Positions 16,983 through 24,850 of a stretch of 64,000 nucleotides of DNA are shown one piece after another (positions within the stretch are counted from its first letter, which is position 1; every line of letters starts with the position of its first letter). The notes beneath the pieces are model-generated. The model searched no databases. It saw only the letters and a list, made by a program, of their open reading frames with translations, and was not told the origin of the DNA. The DNA lies in contig NZ_CP040751.1 in NCBI RefSeq assembly GCF_008001235.1, positions 417,001-481,000 on the forward strand. Direction: 5' to 3'. The stretch comes from Salidesulfovibrio onnuriiensis (GTDB lineage: Bacteria > Desulfobacterota > Desulfovibrionia > Desulfovibrionales > Desulfovibrionaceae). A program made the translations under genes and the position numbers.

Positions 16983-18875
16983 ATGGGTAAGAAAAGCACA
17001 CACAAATTCAAGGCCGAGATCAGCCAGCTCCTGGATATCCTGGTCCACTCCCTGTACACCAACAAGGAAATATTCCTGCGCGAACTGGTATCCAACGCCT
17101 CGGACGCACTGGAAAAATACCGTTTCAAGTCCAGCAGCTCCGAAAACGGCGGGGAGGACCTGCCGCTGGAGATCCGCATCAGCGCGGACAAGGACGCGGG
17201 CACCCTGACCATCACGGACACGGGCATCGGCATGACCGCCGATGAGGTCATGGCCAACATCGGCACCATCGCCCATTCGGGCACGGCCGAGCTGACCAGG
17301 CTGGCCCAGGAGGGCAAGGAATCCCTGGACGCCCTTATCGGCCGTTTCGGCGTGGGCTTCTATTCCGCATACATGGTGGCCGACGAGGTCGCCGTGACCA
17401 CCCGCTCCATGGACAGGGACGCCAAACCCGTGCGCTGGGTCTCGGACGGCCGCACCGACTACGACCTGCAGGAGCTGGACGAGGACCTGCCGCGCGGCAC
17501 CCGCATCGAGGTCCGGCTCAAGGAGGACCTCAAGGACCAGTTCACCAACACGGCCCACCTCAAGTCGGTCATCAACAGGCACTCCAACTTCGTGAACTTC
17601 CCCATCTTCGTGGAGGAGGAACGGGTCAACACCGTGCCCGCCCTGTGGCGCGAGCCCAAGTTCCAGATCAAGCCCGAGCAGTACGCCGAGTTCTACAAGT
17701 TCCTGACCTTTGACGGCGAGGACCCCTTCGAGACCATCCACACCTCGGTGGATGCTCCCGTGCAGTTCAACGCCCTGCTGTTCGTGCCGCGGAAAAGCAC
17801 GGACTTCATGACCAGCATGAACCGCGACAACTGGGGCCTGGACCTCTACGCGCGCCGCGTGCTCATCCAGCACCAGAACAAGGAGCTGCTTCCCGAGTAC
17901 CTGAGCTTCGTCAAGGGCGTGGTGGATATCGAGGACCTGCCCCTGAACATCTCCCGCGAGACCCTGCAGGACAACGTGGTCATGCGCAAAGTCGCCTCCA
18001 CGCTCACCAAGCACGTACTCTCCCACCTGGAAAAGCTGGCCAAGGACAACGCCGACCGCTACGCCGAGTTCTGGAAGGAGCACGGCACCCTGTTCAAGGC
18101 CGGGTACATGGATTTCATCCACAAGGACCGCTACGCCGAGCTGGTGCGCTTCAACTCCTCGGCCTCGGACGACGCCGAAGCCCTGTCCTCCCTGGCCGAC
18201 TACGTGTCCCGCGCCAAGGAGGGCCAGAAGGAAATCTACTACGCCTACGGCGCGTCCCGCGAGGCCCTGGCCCTCAACCCGCACCTGGAGATCTTCCGGC
18301 GCAAGGGCATCGAGGTGCTCTACCTTTATGAGCCCATCGACGAATTCGCCATGGACACCATCCGCGAATTCAAGGAATTCAAGCTGGTGGCCGCGGAACA
18401 CGCGGACCCGGCCAAGCTGGACGAGTTCGAGACCCTGGAGAAGAAGGACGACGTGGAAGACCTGTCCTCCGACGACGCCTCGGTTCTCGACAAGCTGCTG
18501 GGACGCATCAAGGACGTGCTGGGCGGCGCGGTTTCCGAGGTCAAGGCCTCCAAGCGCCTTTCGGATTCGCCGGTCTGCCTGTCCAACCCAGACGGCCACG
18601 TGACCAGCTCCATGGACAAGATCATGCGCGCCATGTCCAAGGACACCTCCATTCCGGTCAAGGTGCTGGAGGTCAACCCGGACCATGCGCTGGTGCGCAA
18701 CATGATCGACATCTTCAAGCGGGACGAAAACGACCCGTTCATCGAGCAGGCCGCGCAGCAGCTCTACGAGTCCGCGCTGCTGCTCGAGGGCTACCTCTCC
18801 GACCCGCACGCCCTGGTGGGCCGCATCCAGTCCCTGCTCACCCAGTCCTCGGGCTGGTACGTGAAGGGCAAATAG
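16983..18875 (+). CDS. htpG: molecular chaperone HtpG (Hsp90)
   Basis: 630 residues, full length. The N-terminal GHKL ATPase has LLDILVHSLYTNKEIFLREL, SNASDALEKYRF, ITDTGIGMTADEVMANIGTI and GRFGVGFYSAYMVAD. The middle domain includes VKGVVDIEDLPLNISRE, a near-invariant Hsp90 stretch. The C-terminal dimerisation part follows. TAAGGAGG precedes the ATG by five bases. A small GCGGCCC-GCAA-GGGCCGC hairpin (16930-16947) lies in the leader. No CIRCE element was found. Confidence 0.97.
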   Translation: MGKKSTHKFKAEISQLLDILVHSLYTNKEIFLRELVSNASDALEKYRFKSSSSENGGEDLPLEIRISADKDAGTLTITDTGIGMTADEVMANIGTIAHSGTAELTRLAQEGKESLDALIGRFGVGFYSAYMVADEVAVTTRSMDRDAKPVRWVSDGRTDYDLQELDEDLPRGTRIEVRLKEDLKDQFTNTAHLKSVINRHSNFVNFPIFVEEERVNTVPALWREPKFQIKPEQYAEFYKFLTFDGEDPFETIHTSVDAPVQFNALLFVPRKSTDFMTSMNRDNWGLDLYARRVLIQHQNKELLPEYLSFVKGVVDIEDLPLNISRETLQDNVVMRKVASTLTKHVLSHLEKLAKDNADRYAEFWKEHGTLFKAGYMDFIHKDRYAELVRFNSSASDDAEALSSLADYVSRAKEGQKEIYYAYGASREALALNPHLEIFRRKGIEVLYLYEPIDEFAMDTIREFKEFKLVAAEHADPAKLDEFETLEKKDDVEDLSSDDASVLDKLLGRIKDVLGGAVSEVKASKRLSDSPVCLSNPDGHVTSSMDKIMRAMSKDTSIPVKVLEVNPDHALVRNMIDIFKRDENDPFIEQAAQQLYESALLLEGYLSDPHALVGRIQSLLTQSSGWYVKGK

Positions 18876-19001
18876 CCGCACAAGAAACACTCGGCCGCGC
18901 AGGGAGGAGACAAGCCCCCCTGCGCGGCCCTTGCCAACCGAGCGTTCATGCCTTACTTGGTGCTTCAAGGCCTCGCCCGACCCCGAGGCCGGGGGTGCAC
19001 C

Positions 19002-19790
19002 ATGACCGATATCATTCGAACCATCCTTGTGGACGACGAGCCGCCCGCCCGGGACGAGCTGGCCTATCTGCTCTCATCCCATGCGGACGTGGAGATCGTC
19101 GCCACGGCGGGCAACGCGGCCGAGGCCGTGAAGGCCATCCGCAGGCACGAGCCCGACCTGGTCTTTCTGGACATCCAGATGCCGGGCAGGAACGGCTTCC
19201 ACGTGCTGGGGGACGTGATGGGCATGGAGCATCCGCCCCTGGTCATCTTTGCCACGGCCTACGACGAATACGCCATCCGCGCCTTCGAGGAGAACGCGGT
19301 GGACTACATCCTCAAGCCCGTGGCCGAAAACCGGCTGGCCACCAGCCTGGACCGCGCCCGCGCCCGGCTCCGGGAGGATTCCCCCAAGGAGCGGGACGAC
19401 ACGGGCGAAGCCCTGCGCAAGCTGCTGGCCGGGGTGGGCATCAAAAAGGGCATCACCCGCATCAGCGTGGAGCATTCGGGCCGCAACGTACTCCTGAGCC
19501 CCCGCGAGGTGGTCTACTTCAACTACGAGAACCGCCGGGTCCACGCGGGAACCCGCGACGGCCTCTTTCCCTGCGCCGCGGACCTGACCCTGGACCGGCT
19601 CGAGGAGCGCCTGGACGGGTTCGCCTTTTTCCGGGCCAACCGCTCCCAGCTCGTGAACCTGGCCCAGGTGCGCACCTATGCGCCGTGGTTCAACGGCAAG
19701 TACGTGCTGACCATGGCCGACGCCCGGGAAACCGAAATCACCGTCAGCAAGTCCCGGGTGCGGGACTTCAAGGACGCCATAGAACTGTAA
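19002..19790 (+). CDS. LytTR-type response regulator
   Basis: 262 residues. Receiver domain 1-120 with acidic pair DDE (11-13), phospho-acceptor Asp57 in LVFLDIQMPG, and the ATAYDEYAI / DYILKPV switch residues. The LytTR DNA-binding domain covers about 160-260 (ENRRVHAGTRDGLFPC, LDGFAFFRANRSQLVNLAQV). It is of the BtsR/YpdB class. ATG 19002 follows GGGGGTG. The cognate kinase gene starts three bases after its stop. Direct repeats matching the YpdB site lie before cstA, making that carrier the likely target. Confidence 0.93.
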   Translation: MTDIIRTILVDDEPPARDELAYLLSSHADVEIVATAGNAAEAVKAIRRHEPDLVFLDIQMPGRNGFHVLGDVMGMEHPPLVIFATAYDEYAIRAFEENAVDYILKPVAENRLATSLDRARARLREDSPKERDDTGEALRKLLAGVGIKKGITRISVEHSGRNVLLSPREVVYFNYENRRVHAGTRDGLFPCAADLTLDRLEERLDGFAFFRANRSQLVNLAQVRTYAPWFNGKYVLTMADARETEITVSKSRVRDFKDAIEL

Positions 19791-19793
19791 TAC

Positions 19794-21494
19794 ATGGATA
19801 CCTTTGAAATCATACTGGCCCTGGCCGAACGCTTCGGCCTCATGGTGGGCGTGGTCTTCCTGCTCATGACCATCACGCCCGTGCAGCGCATGGACTTTTC
19901 CCGCGTGGAATCGCGCTGGCGCACCGTGCTGGTCATGCTCCTCTTCGGCACCTTCGGCATCCTGGGCACCTACACCGGCAACTCGGTGTTCCAGTCCGTG
20001 GCCAACCTGCGCGCCATGGTGGTCATCACCGGCGGTCTGTTCGGCGGCCCCGTGGTGGGCATCGGCGCGGGGCTCATTGCCGGGGCGCACCGCATCGCCA
20101 CGGACCTGCACGGGTTCAGCGCCTGGCCCTGCGGCATTGCCACGGCCCTGGAAGGGCTGGCGGCGGGCATGGTCTGCCTGTGGCTGCGCGAACGGGCCAT
20201 GAACTGGCGCATCGCCGCGGGCCTGGCCGTGCTCGGGGAGACCGTGCACATGCTCCTGCTGCTGCTCCTGGCCCGGCCCTTTGCCGATGCCGTGGAACTG
20301 GTGCGGCTCATCGCGCCGCCCATGCTCCTGGTCAACAGCGTGGGCGCGGCCCTGTTCGTGGAGGTCATCAACATCTTTTCCCGCGACCGGGAACGGCGGG
20401 AATCACTGCATGCGCAGCTGATCCTGGATATAGCCAACCTGACGGTCAGCTACCTGCGGTCCGGCCTGAGCCGCGCCACGGCGGAAGCCACGGCCGAAAT
20501 CATCCACCAGCGCGTGGGCGTGGGGGCCGTGGCCATCACCGACACCCGCAACGTGCTGGCCCACGTGGGCGAGGGCGGCGACCACCACCTGCCCGGCCAC
20601 GAAATCCGCACGGACGCCACCCGCCGGGTCCTGGAAACCGGCGAAGCCGTGTTCCTGCACACGGCCCGGGAGATCGGCTGCAACCATGCGGCCTGTCCCA
20701 TGACCTCGGGCATCATCGTGCCCCTGCACAAGGACGGCGGCGTCGTGGGTACGCTCAAGTTCTACGGCAGCGCCACGCGGCCTTTGAACAACACCCTGTT
20801 CGAGGTGGCCAAGGGATTGGGTAACCTCTTTTCCACCCAGCTGGAGCTGGAGGACATCCAGGTCAAGGAGCAGATGCTGGCCCATGCGGAAATCCGCCGC
20901 CTCCAGTCCCAGATCAACCCGCACTTCCTGTTCAACTCCCTGAACACCATCACCAGCTTCTGCCGCACCAACGCGGAACGGGCCCGCGAACTGCTCATGG
21001 ACCTTTCCCTGTACATGCGCCGCAACCTGGACCTGAGCCGGGGCTTCATCCCCCTGAGCGAAGAGCTGGAGCAGGTGCGCTCCTATCTGGCCATCGAGCA
21101 GGCCCGGTTCGGGGAACGCATCAAGGTGGACATGGACATTGCCGACGGCTGCCTGGCCTGGCCCATTCCGCCGCTCATCATCCAGCCCCTGGTGGAAAAC
21201 TCCATCCGCCACGGGGTGCTGGCCCAGGAGCGGGGAGGCACCGTGCGCGTGAGCGCGGCCCGGCGGGACGACTGCCTGGAGGTGACCATCTCGGACAACG
21301 GCGTGGGCATGGACCCGGAAACCGTGGCGCGCGTGCTCTCCCGCGAATGCGCGGACTCCCTGCACGACGGCATCGGCATGCGCAACTGCCTGAGCCGCCT
21401 GGAGCAGATCTACGGGCCGCAGTACAGCCCGGAGGTGACCAGCGCTCCTGGCCAGGGCACCTCCATCCGGCTGCGCATCCCGGAAAAGGCCTGA
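19794..21494 (+). CDS. LytS/YpdA-family sensor histidine kinase
   Basis: 566 residues. Six or so N-terminal helices (1-195) form the 5TM-5TMR_LYT sensor (NLRAMVVITGGLFGGPVVGI). A GAF-like domain (about 215-350) contains a short Cys/His stretch, EIGCNHAACPM. The kinase core has HAEIRRLQSQINPHFLFNSL, with the phospho-His near 377, and the HATPase motifs PLVENSIRHG and ISDNGVGMD. E. coli homologues BtsS and YpdA respond to external pyruvate. Three bases separate it from the regulator gene and 148 from cstA. Pyruvate as ligand is inferred. Confidence 0.92.
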   Translation: MDTFEIILALAERFGLMVGVVFLLMTITPVQRMDFSRVESRWRTVLVMLLFGTFGILGTYTGNSVFQSVANLRAMVVITGGLFGGPVVGIGAGLIAGAHRIATDLHGFSAWPCGIATALEGLAAGMVCLWLRERAMNWRIAAGLAVLGETVHMLLLLLLARPFADAVELVRLIAPPMLLVNSVGAALFVEVINIFSRDRERRESLHAQLILDIANLTVSYLRSGLSRATAEATAEIIHQRVGVGAVAITDTRNVLAHVGEGGDHHLPGHEIRTDATRRVLETGEAVFLHTAREIGCNHAACPMTSGIIVPLHKDGGVVGTLKFYGSATRPLNNTLFEVAKGLGNLFSTQLELEDIQVKEQMLAHAEIRRLQSQINPHFLFNSLNTITSFCRTNAERARELLMDLSLYMRRNLDLSRGFIPLSEELEQVRSYLAIEQARFGERIKVDMDIADGCLAWPIPPLIIQPLVENSIRHGVLAQERGGTVRVSAARRDDCLEVTISDNGVGMDPETVARVLSRECADSLHDGIGMRNCLSRLEQIYGPQYSPEVTSAPGQGTSIRLRIPEKA

Positions 21495-21502
21495 ACCGGG
21501 CC

Positions 21503-21554
21503 CGCGTTTCAGTCCGGCGAACCGGCATTTCAACCCTCCGAAAAGGCGTTTCAG
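21503..21554 (+). promoter_or_regulatory. three phased LytTR-type direct repeats upstream of cstA
   Basis: CGCGTTTCAG (21503-21512), GGCATTTCAA (21524-21533) and GGCGTTTCAG (21545-21554) begin exactly 21 bases apart, two helical turns. The E. coli YpdB site is GGCATTTCAT-N11-GGCATTTCAT, the same core and the same spacing. This strongly suggests the adjacent LytTR regulator binds here and activates cstA. The array begins eight bases after the kinase stop codon. Confidence 0.75.
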
Positions 21555-21642
21555 CCCGAATCCGTGGATCCGGATCCTAGAAATCTCCTACAAAGCCGCA
21601 AAAGCCGCCTGGCGGCCAAACTGCTTTTCGGAGGTTTCAACC

Positions 21643-23064
21643 ATGCTGTTCTTCTTTGCCTGTATCGCCCTGCTTGTGGTGGGTTACTACACCTACGGCA
21701 AGTTCATGGACCGCGTCTTTGCGCCGGACGCTTCCCGCACCACCCCGGCCTACGCCCTTCAGGACGGCATCGACTACATGCCGATGCCCAAATGGAAACT
21801 GATTTTCATCCAGGTGCTGGACATCGCGGGCATCGGCCCCATCTTCGGCCCCATCCTGGGCGCGCTGTACGGCCCGGCCGCCATGCTCTGGATCGTCATC
21901 GGCTGCATCTTCGCGGGTGCGGTGCACGACTACTTCAGCGGCATGCTCTCCCTGCGCAACAAGGGCGCTTCCGTGCCCGAGGTCGTGGGTGAATACCTGG
22001 GCATGTCCGCCCGCCAGGTCATGCGCGTGTTCTCCTTCGTGCTGCTCATGCTCGTGGGCGTGGTCTTCGTGCTCAGCCCGGCCAAGCTGCTCAACGGCCT
22101 GACCGGCATCGACACCGGCTACCTGGTGGCCGCCATCTTCGGGTACTATTTCCTGGCAACCATCCTGCCCATCGACAAGGTCATCGGCCGCATCTACCCG
22201 CTGCTCGGCGCACTGCTGCTGACCATGACCGTGGCCCTGGTCATCGCCCTGCTGGCGGGCGGCTACGAACTGCTGCCCAACCTGGACGTCATGACCAACG
22301 TGCACCCGGGCGACAAGCCTATCTGGCCGCTGCTGTTCATCACCCTGTCCTGCGGCGCCATCTCCGGATTCCACTCCACCCAGTCCCCGCTCATGGCCCG
22401 CTGCGTCAAGAACGAGCGCGAAGGCCGCTCCGTGTTCTACGGCGCCATGGTCATCGAAGGCATCATCGGCCTGATCTGGTGCACCATCGGCCTGTCCTTC
22501 TACGCTTCCCCGGAAGCCCTGTCCGCAGTCATCGCATCCGGCAGCCCCGCAGCCGTGGTGGCCGAAGTCTCCAACACCCTGCTCGGCTCCGTGGGCGGCG
22601 CGCTGGCCATCGCCGCCATCATCGTGCTGCCCATCACCTCGGGCGACACCGCGTTCCGCTCCACCCGCCTCATCGTGGCCGAGACCTTCAAGGTCAAGCA
22701 GGAAGCCACGGTCAAGCGCCTGCTGATCGCTGTGCCCCTGTTCGTGCTGGGGTACATCATCTCCACCCAGAACTTCTCCACCATCTGGCGCTACTTCGGC
22801 TTCGCCAACCAGAGCCTGGCCACCCTGGTGCTCTGGACCGCCGCCGTGTACCTGGCCCAGCGCGCCAAGCTGCACTGGATCGCCACCATCCCGGCCGTGT
22901 TCATGACCGCGGTCTGCGTGACCTTCATCTGCAACGCGCAGATCGGCCTGAACCTGGACTACACCATCTCCGTGGTCGCGGGCACAGCTGCCGCCGCCGT
23001 CGCCCTGGCTTTCTTCCTGGTCAAGTTCGTCATCACCAAGAAGCCTGCGACCGACGCCGCATAA
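21643..23064 (+). CDS. cstA: carbon starvation protein CstA family carrier (pyruvate/peptide uptake)
   Basis: 473 residues, the short form of the family (E. coli CstA and BtsT are about 700). It has over ten hydrophobic helices. Signatures are DIAGIGPIFGPILGALYGP, GAVHDYFSGMLSLRNKG, ISGFHSTQSPLMARC and LPITSGDTAFRSTRLIVAE. Such carriers import pyruvate or peptides by proton symport. GGAGG ends eight bases before the ATG. Context: BtsSR/YpdAB-like two-component genes immediately upstream plus three LytTR-like boxes, so a pyruvate-sensing and uptake module is the best reading. A terminator follows. Confidence 0.92.
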   Translation: MLFFFACIALLVVGYYTYGKFMDRVFAPDASRTTPAYALQDGIDYMPMPKWKLIFIQVLDIAGIGPIFGPILGALYGPAAMLWIVIGCIFAGAVHDYFSGMLSLRNKGASVPEVVGEYLGMSARQVMRVFSFVLLMLVGVVFVLSPAKLLNGLTGIDTGYLVAAIFGYYFLATILPIDKVIGRIYPLLGALLLTMTVALVIALLAGGYELLPNLDVMTNVHPGDKPIWPLLFITLSCGAISGFHSTQSPLMARCVKNEREGRSVFYGAMVIEGIIGLIWCTIGLSFYASPEALSAVIASGSPAAVVAEVSNTLLGSVGGALAIAAIIVLPITSGDTAFRSTRLIVAETFKVKQEATVKRLLIAVPLFVLGYIISTQNFSTIWRYFGFANQSLATLVLWTAAVYLAQRAKLHWIATIPAVFMTAVCVTFICNAQIGLNLDYTISVVAGTAAAAVALAFFLVKFVITKKPATDAA

Positions 23065-23099
23065 CCATATCCGTCTCCTCTGACAGACGACCTCATACA

Positions 23100-23136
23100 G
23101 AAACGCCCGCTTTCGAAAGAAGGCGGGCGTTTCGCT
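23100..23136 (+). terminator. cstA terminator
   Basis: GAAACGCCCGC (23100-23110) pairs with GCGGGCGTTTC (23123-23133), a perfect 11-base stem; the downstream arm carries the T-rich end. Confidence 0.75.
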
Positions 23137-23199
23137 TATGATCGGTTATTCCATGAGTACGCTTGATAAATCCACGGCCCCTCTGTACCTTTCAAGACC

Positions 23200-23781
23200 A
23201 TGAATACTCCAAGCGATCCATCCATGCCGGAAAAAACGGTGCTGCATGTGGGCTGCGGCGTGAAGCGGGACGACAAGCTGCCCGAGCAGTACCGCACGCC
23301 CGAGTGGCGGGAGGTCCGACTGGACATCAATCCCAATGCGGAACCCGACATTGTCGGCGACATCCGCGACCTGCGCATGATCGAAGACGCCAGCGTGGAC
23401 GCCGTGTTCTCCTCCCACAACCTGGAGCATCTCTACTACCATGAGGCCGAAACGGCCTTGCGGGAGTTCTTCCGCGTGGTCAGGGCCGGGGGGCACGTGC
23501 TCATCGCCTGCCCGGACCTGCAGCAGGTGGCCAGGCTCATTGCCGAGGACAGGCTCATGGATCCGGTGTTCACCCCGCCCGCGGGCCCCGTCGCCCCCAT
23601 CGACATGCTCTACGGCTACCGTCCCGGGCTGGCCAGGGGGAACCATTTCATGGCCCACAAGACCGGGTTCACGCCGTCCTCGCTCCGAAAGCTGCTGGAG
23701 GATACCGGCTTCGAGGACATCCGCATCGTCACCCAGCCCGAGCCGCTCATGGACATGGCTGCCCTGGCCCACAAGAAATAG
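23200..23781 (+). CDS. class I SAM-dependent methyltransferase
   Basis: 193 residues. The SAM-binding loop is VLHVGCGVKRDD (14-25), followed by RLDINPNAEPDIVGDIRDL (acidic loop) and the post-II motif AVFSSHNLEHLYYHEA. RVVRAGGHVLIACPDL matches the motif III region of methyltransferases found in polysaccharide clusters. Translation may start at 23200 or at the ATG 23224, as neither has a good ribosome site. It is convergent with a glycosyltransferase gene 11 bases away. The acceptor is unknown; sugar or glycan methylation is plausible. Confidence 0.83.
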   Translation: MNTPSDPSMPEKTVLHVGCGVKRDDKLPEQYRTPEWREVRLDINPNAEPDIVGDIRDLRMIEDASVDAVFSSHNLEHLYYHEAETALREFFRVVRAGGHVLIACPDLQQVARLIAEDRLMDPVFTPPAGPVAPIDMLYGYRPGLARGNHFMAHKTGFTPSSLRKLLEDTGFEDIRIVTQPEPLMDMAALAHKK

Positions 23782-23792
23782 CGGCTGTCCAA

Positions 23793-24713
23793 CTACCCCA
23801 GCCGCTTCTGCCAGTACCGGAGCAGGGCCACCTTCTGGTGGTCCAGGGTGTAGTCCTTCACGGTCTCCCGGCCTGCGGCGCGCATCCTTTCGAGGGCCGG
23901 GTCCTCGGCTTCCAGAAGATCGAACGCCTTGCCCAGCAGGCGGGCGCACTGGGGAATGTCGGCCTGGTCGCACCAGAAGCCGTTTTCCCTGTTTGCGAAC
24001 TCCCTGCCGCCGTATCCGTGGGTGCCCACCACGATGGTCTCGCAGGCCATGGCCTCCAGGGGCGGCATGCCGAATCCCTCGAAAAAGCTGGTGGACAGGT
24101 AAGCGAAGCAGGAGCCCATGACTTCGGCCGCCTCTTCCTTGGTCATGTTTTCGACGGGAATCCACTCCACGTCCCGGCGTCCGGGAAAGGCCGCCTGGAA
24201 CAGTCCCTTCACCGCATAGAGGAAGCGCTTTTCCTTGCGCGGCATGTAGGCCACGGCCCTGCGCTTGTTGCCGGGCCGGAACAGACTCGCGTCCACGGCA
24301 TTGGGGACGCGCGTGGGGCGCAGCCCCAGGAACTCCGCCAGCATGGAGCGCAGCATCTTGGAGCAGCACAGAATATTTTCCCTGGGTATGTCCGAAGGAA
24401 ATTCGGTGTCGTTCATGCCGCCGTACAGGGGAAGCAGGCCCTGGACGAAAACATGCTTTTCCACCGGCAGGGCGAGCAGCTCCGGCAAAAGCCAGCCCTC
24501 GGGCAGCACCAGGTGGTCGTCGTGACTCAGACGCATGCATCCCAGGCTTGTCGCGGGAACGTCCGCGGGGGCGAATGGCCAGCGGAAGCCTTCGGAAAAA
24601 TGGACCACACTCGCGGGCAGGCCCACCTGATGCAGCAGCCGCACATGGTGGTAGATCTGTTCCACGCCCCCGGAGGGGCCGTCCAGATCCGGGCACAGAT
24701 AGAGGATTCGCAT
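23793..24713 (-). CDS. glycosyltransferase (GT4-like)
   Basis: 306 residues, short for GT4. It begins MRILYLCPDLDGPSGGVEQI, with a Gly-rich loop. A characteristic LPEGWLLPELLALP segment is followed by VPNAVDASLFRP and VAYMPRKEKRF. The donor motif is SFFEGFGMPPLEAMACETIV (E-x7-E), then GTHGYGGREFA. It shares the PEGW and (A)(F/Y)MPRK elements with the frameshifted gene at 38846-39861, so the two appear to be paralogues. Substrate unknown. The start has no strong ribosome site but fits the family N-terminus. Confidence 0.8.
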   Translation of the reverse strand: MRILYLCPDLDGPSGGVEQIYHHVRLLHQVGLPASVVHFSEGFRWPFAPADVPATSLGCMRLSHDDHLVLPEGWLLPELLALPVEKHVFVQGLLPLYGGMNDTEFPSDIPRENILCCSKMLRSMLAEFLGLRPTRVPNAVDASLFRPGNKRRAVAYMPRKEKRFLYAVKGLFQAAFPGRRDVEWIPVENMTKEEAAEVMGSCFAYLSTSFFEGFGMPPLEAMACETIVVGTHGYGGREFANRENGFWCDQADIPQCARLLGKAFDLLEAEDPALERMRAAGRETVKDYTLDHQKVALLRYWQKRLG

Positions 24714-24850
24714 GGGGAGGCATGGTGCCCCAAGGAATCTTGGGGGTCAATCCACTTAAATGTGCCTCGACCCACAATCATGAGGTTCCTCCCGAAAGCC
24801 GACTGTGCTAGGGTGCGCGGACCAAAAACAAGGTTCGGAGCACGGAATAC

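Noticed and set aside
16917-18968. Long minus-strand open frame opposite htpG
   Set aside because: High GC gives long open antisense frames. The plus-strand frame encodes a complete Hsp90; the antisense product is Gly/His/Val-rich with no domain.
21610-21625. Sigma-54-like TGGC/TGC pattern before cstA
   Set aside because: The predicted start would lie downstream of the ribosome site, so the transcript could not be translated well; it is probably chance.
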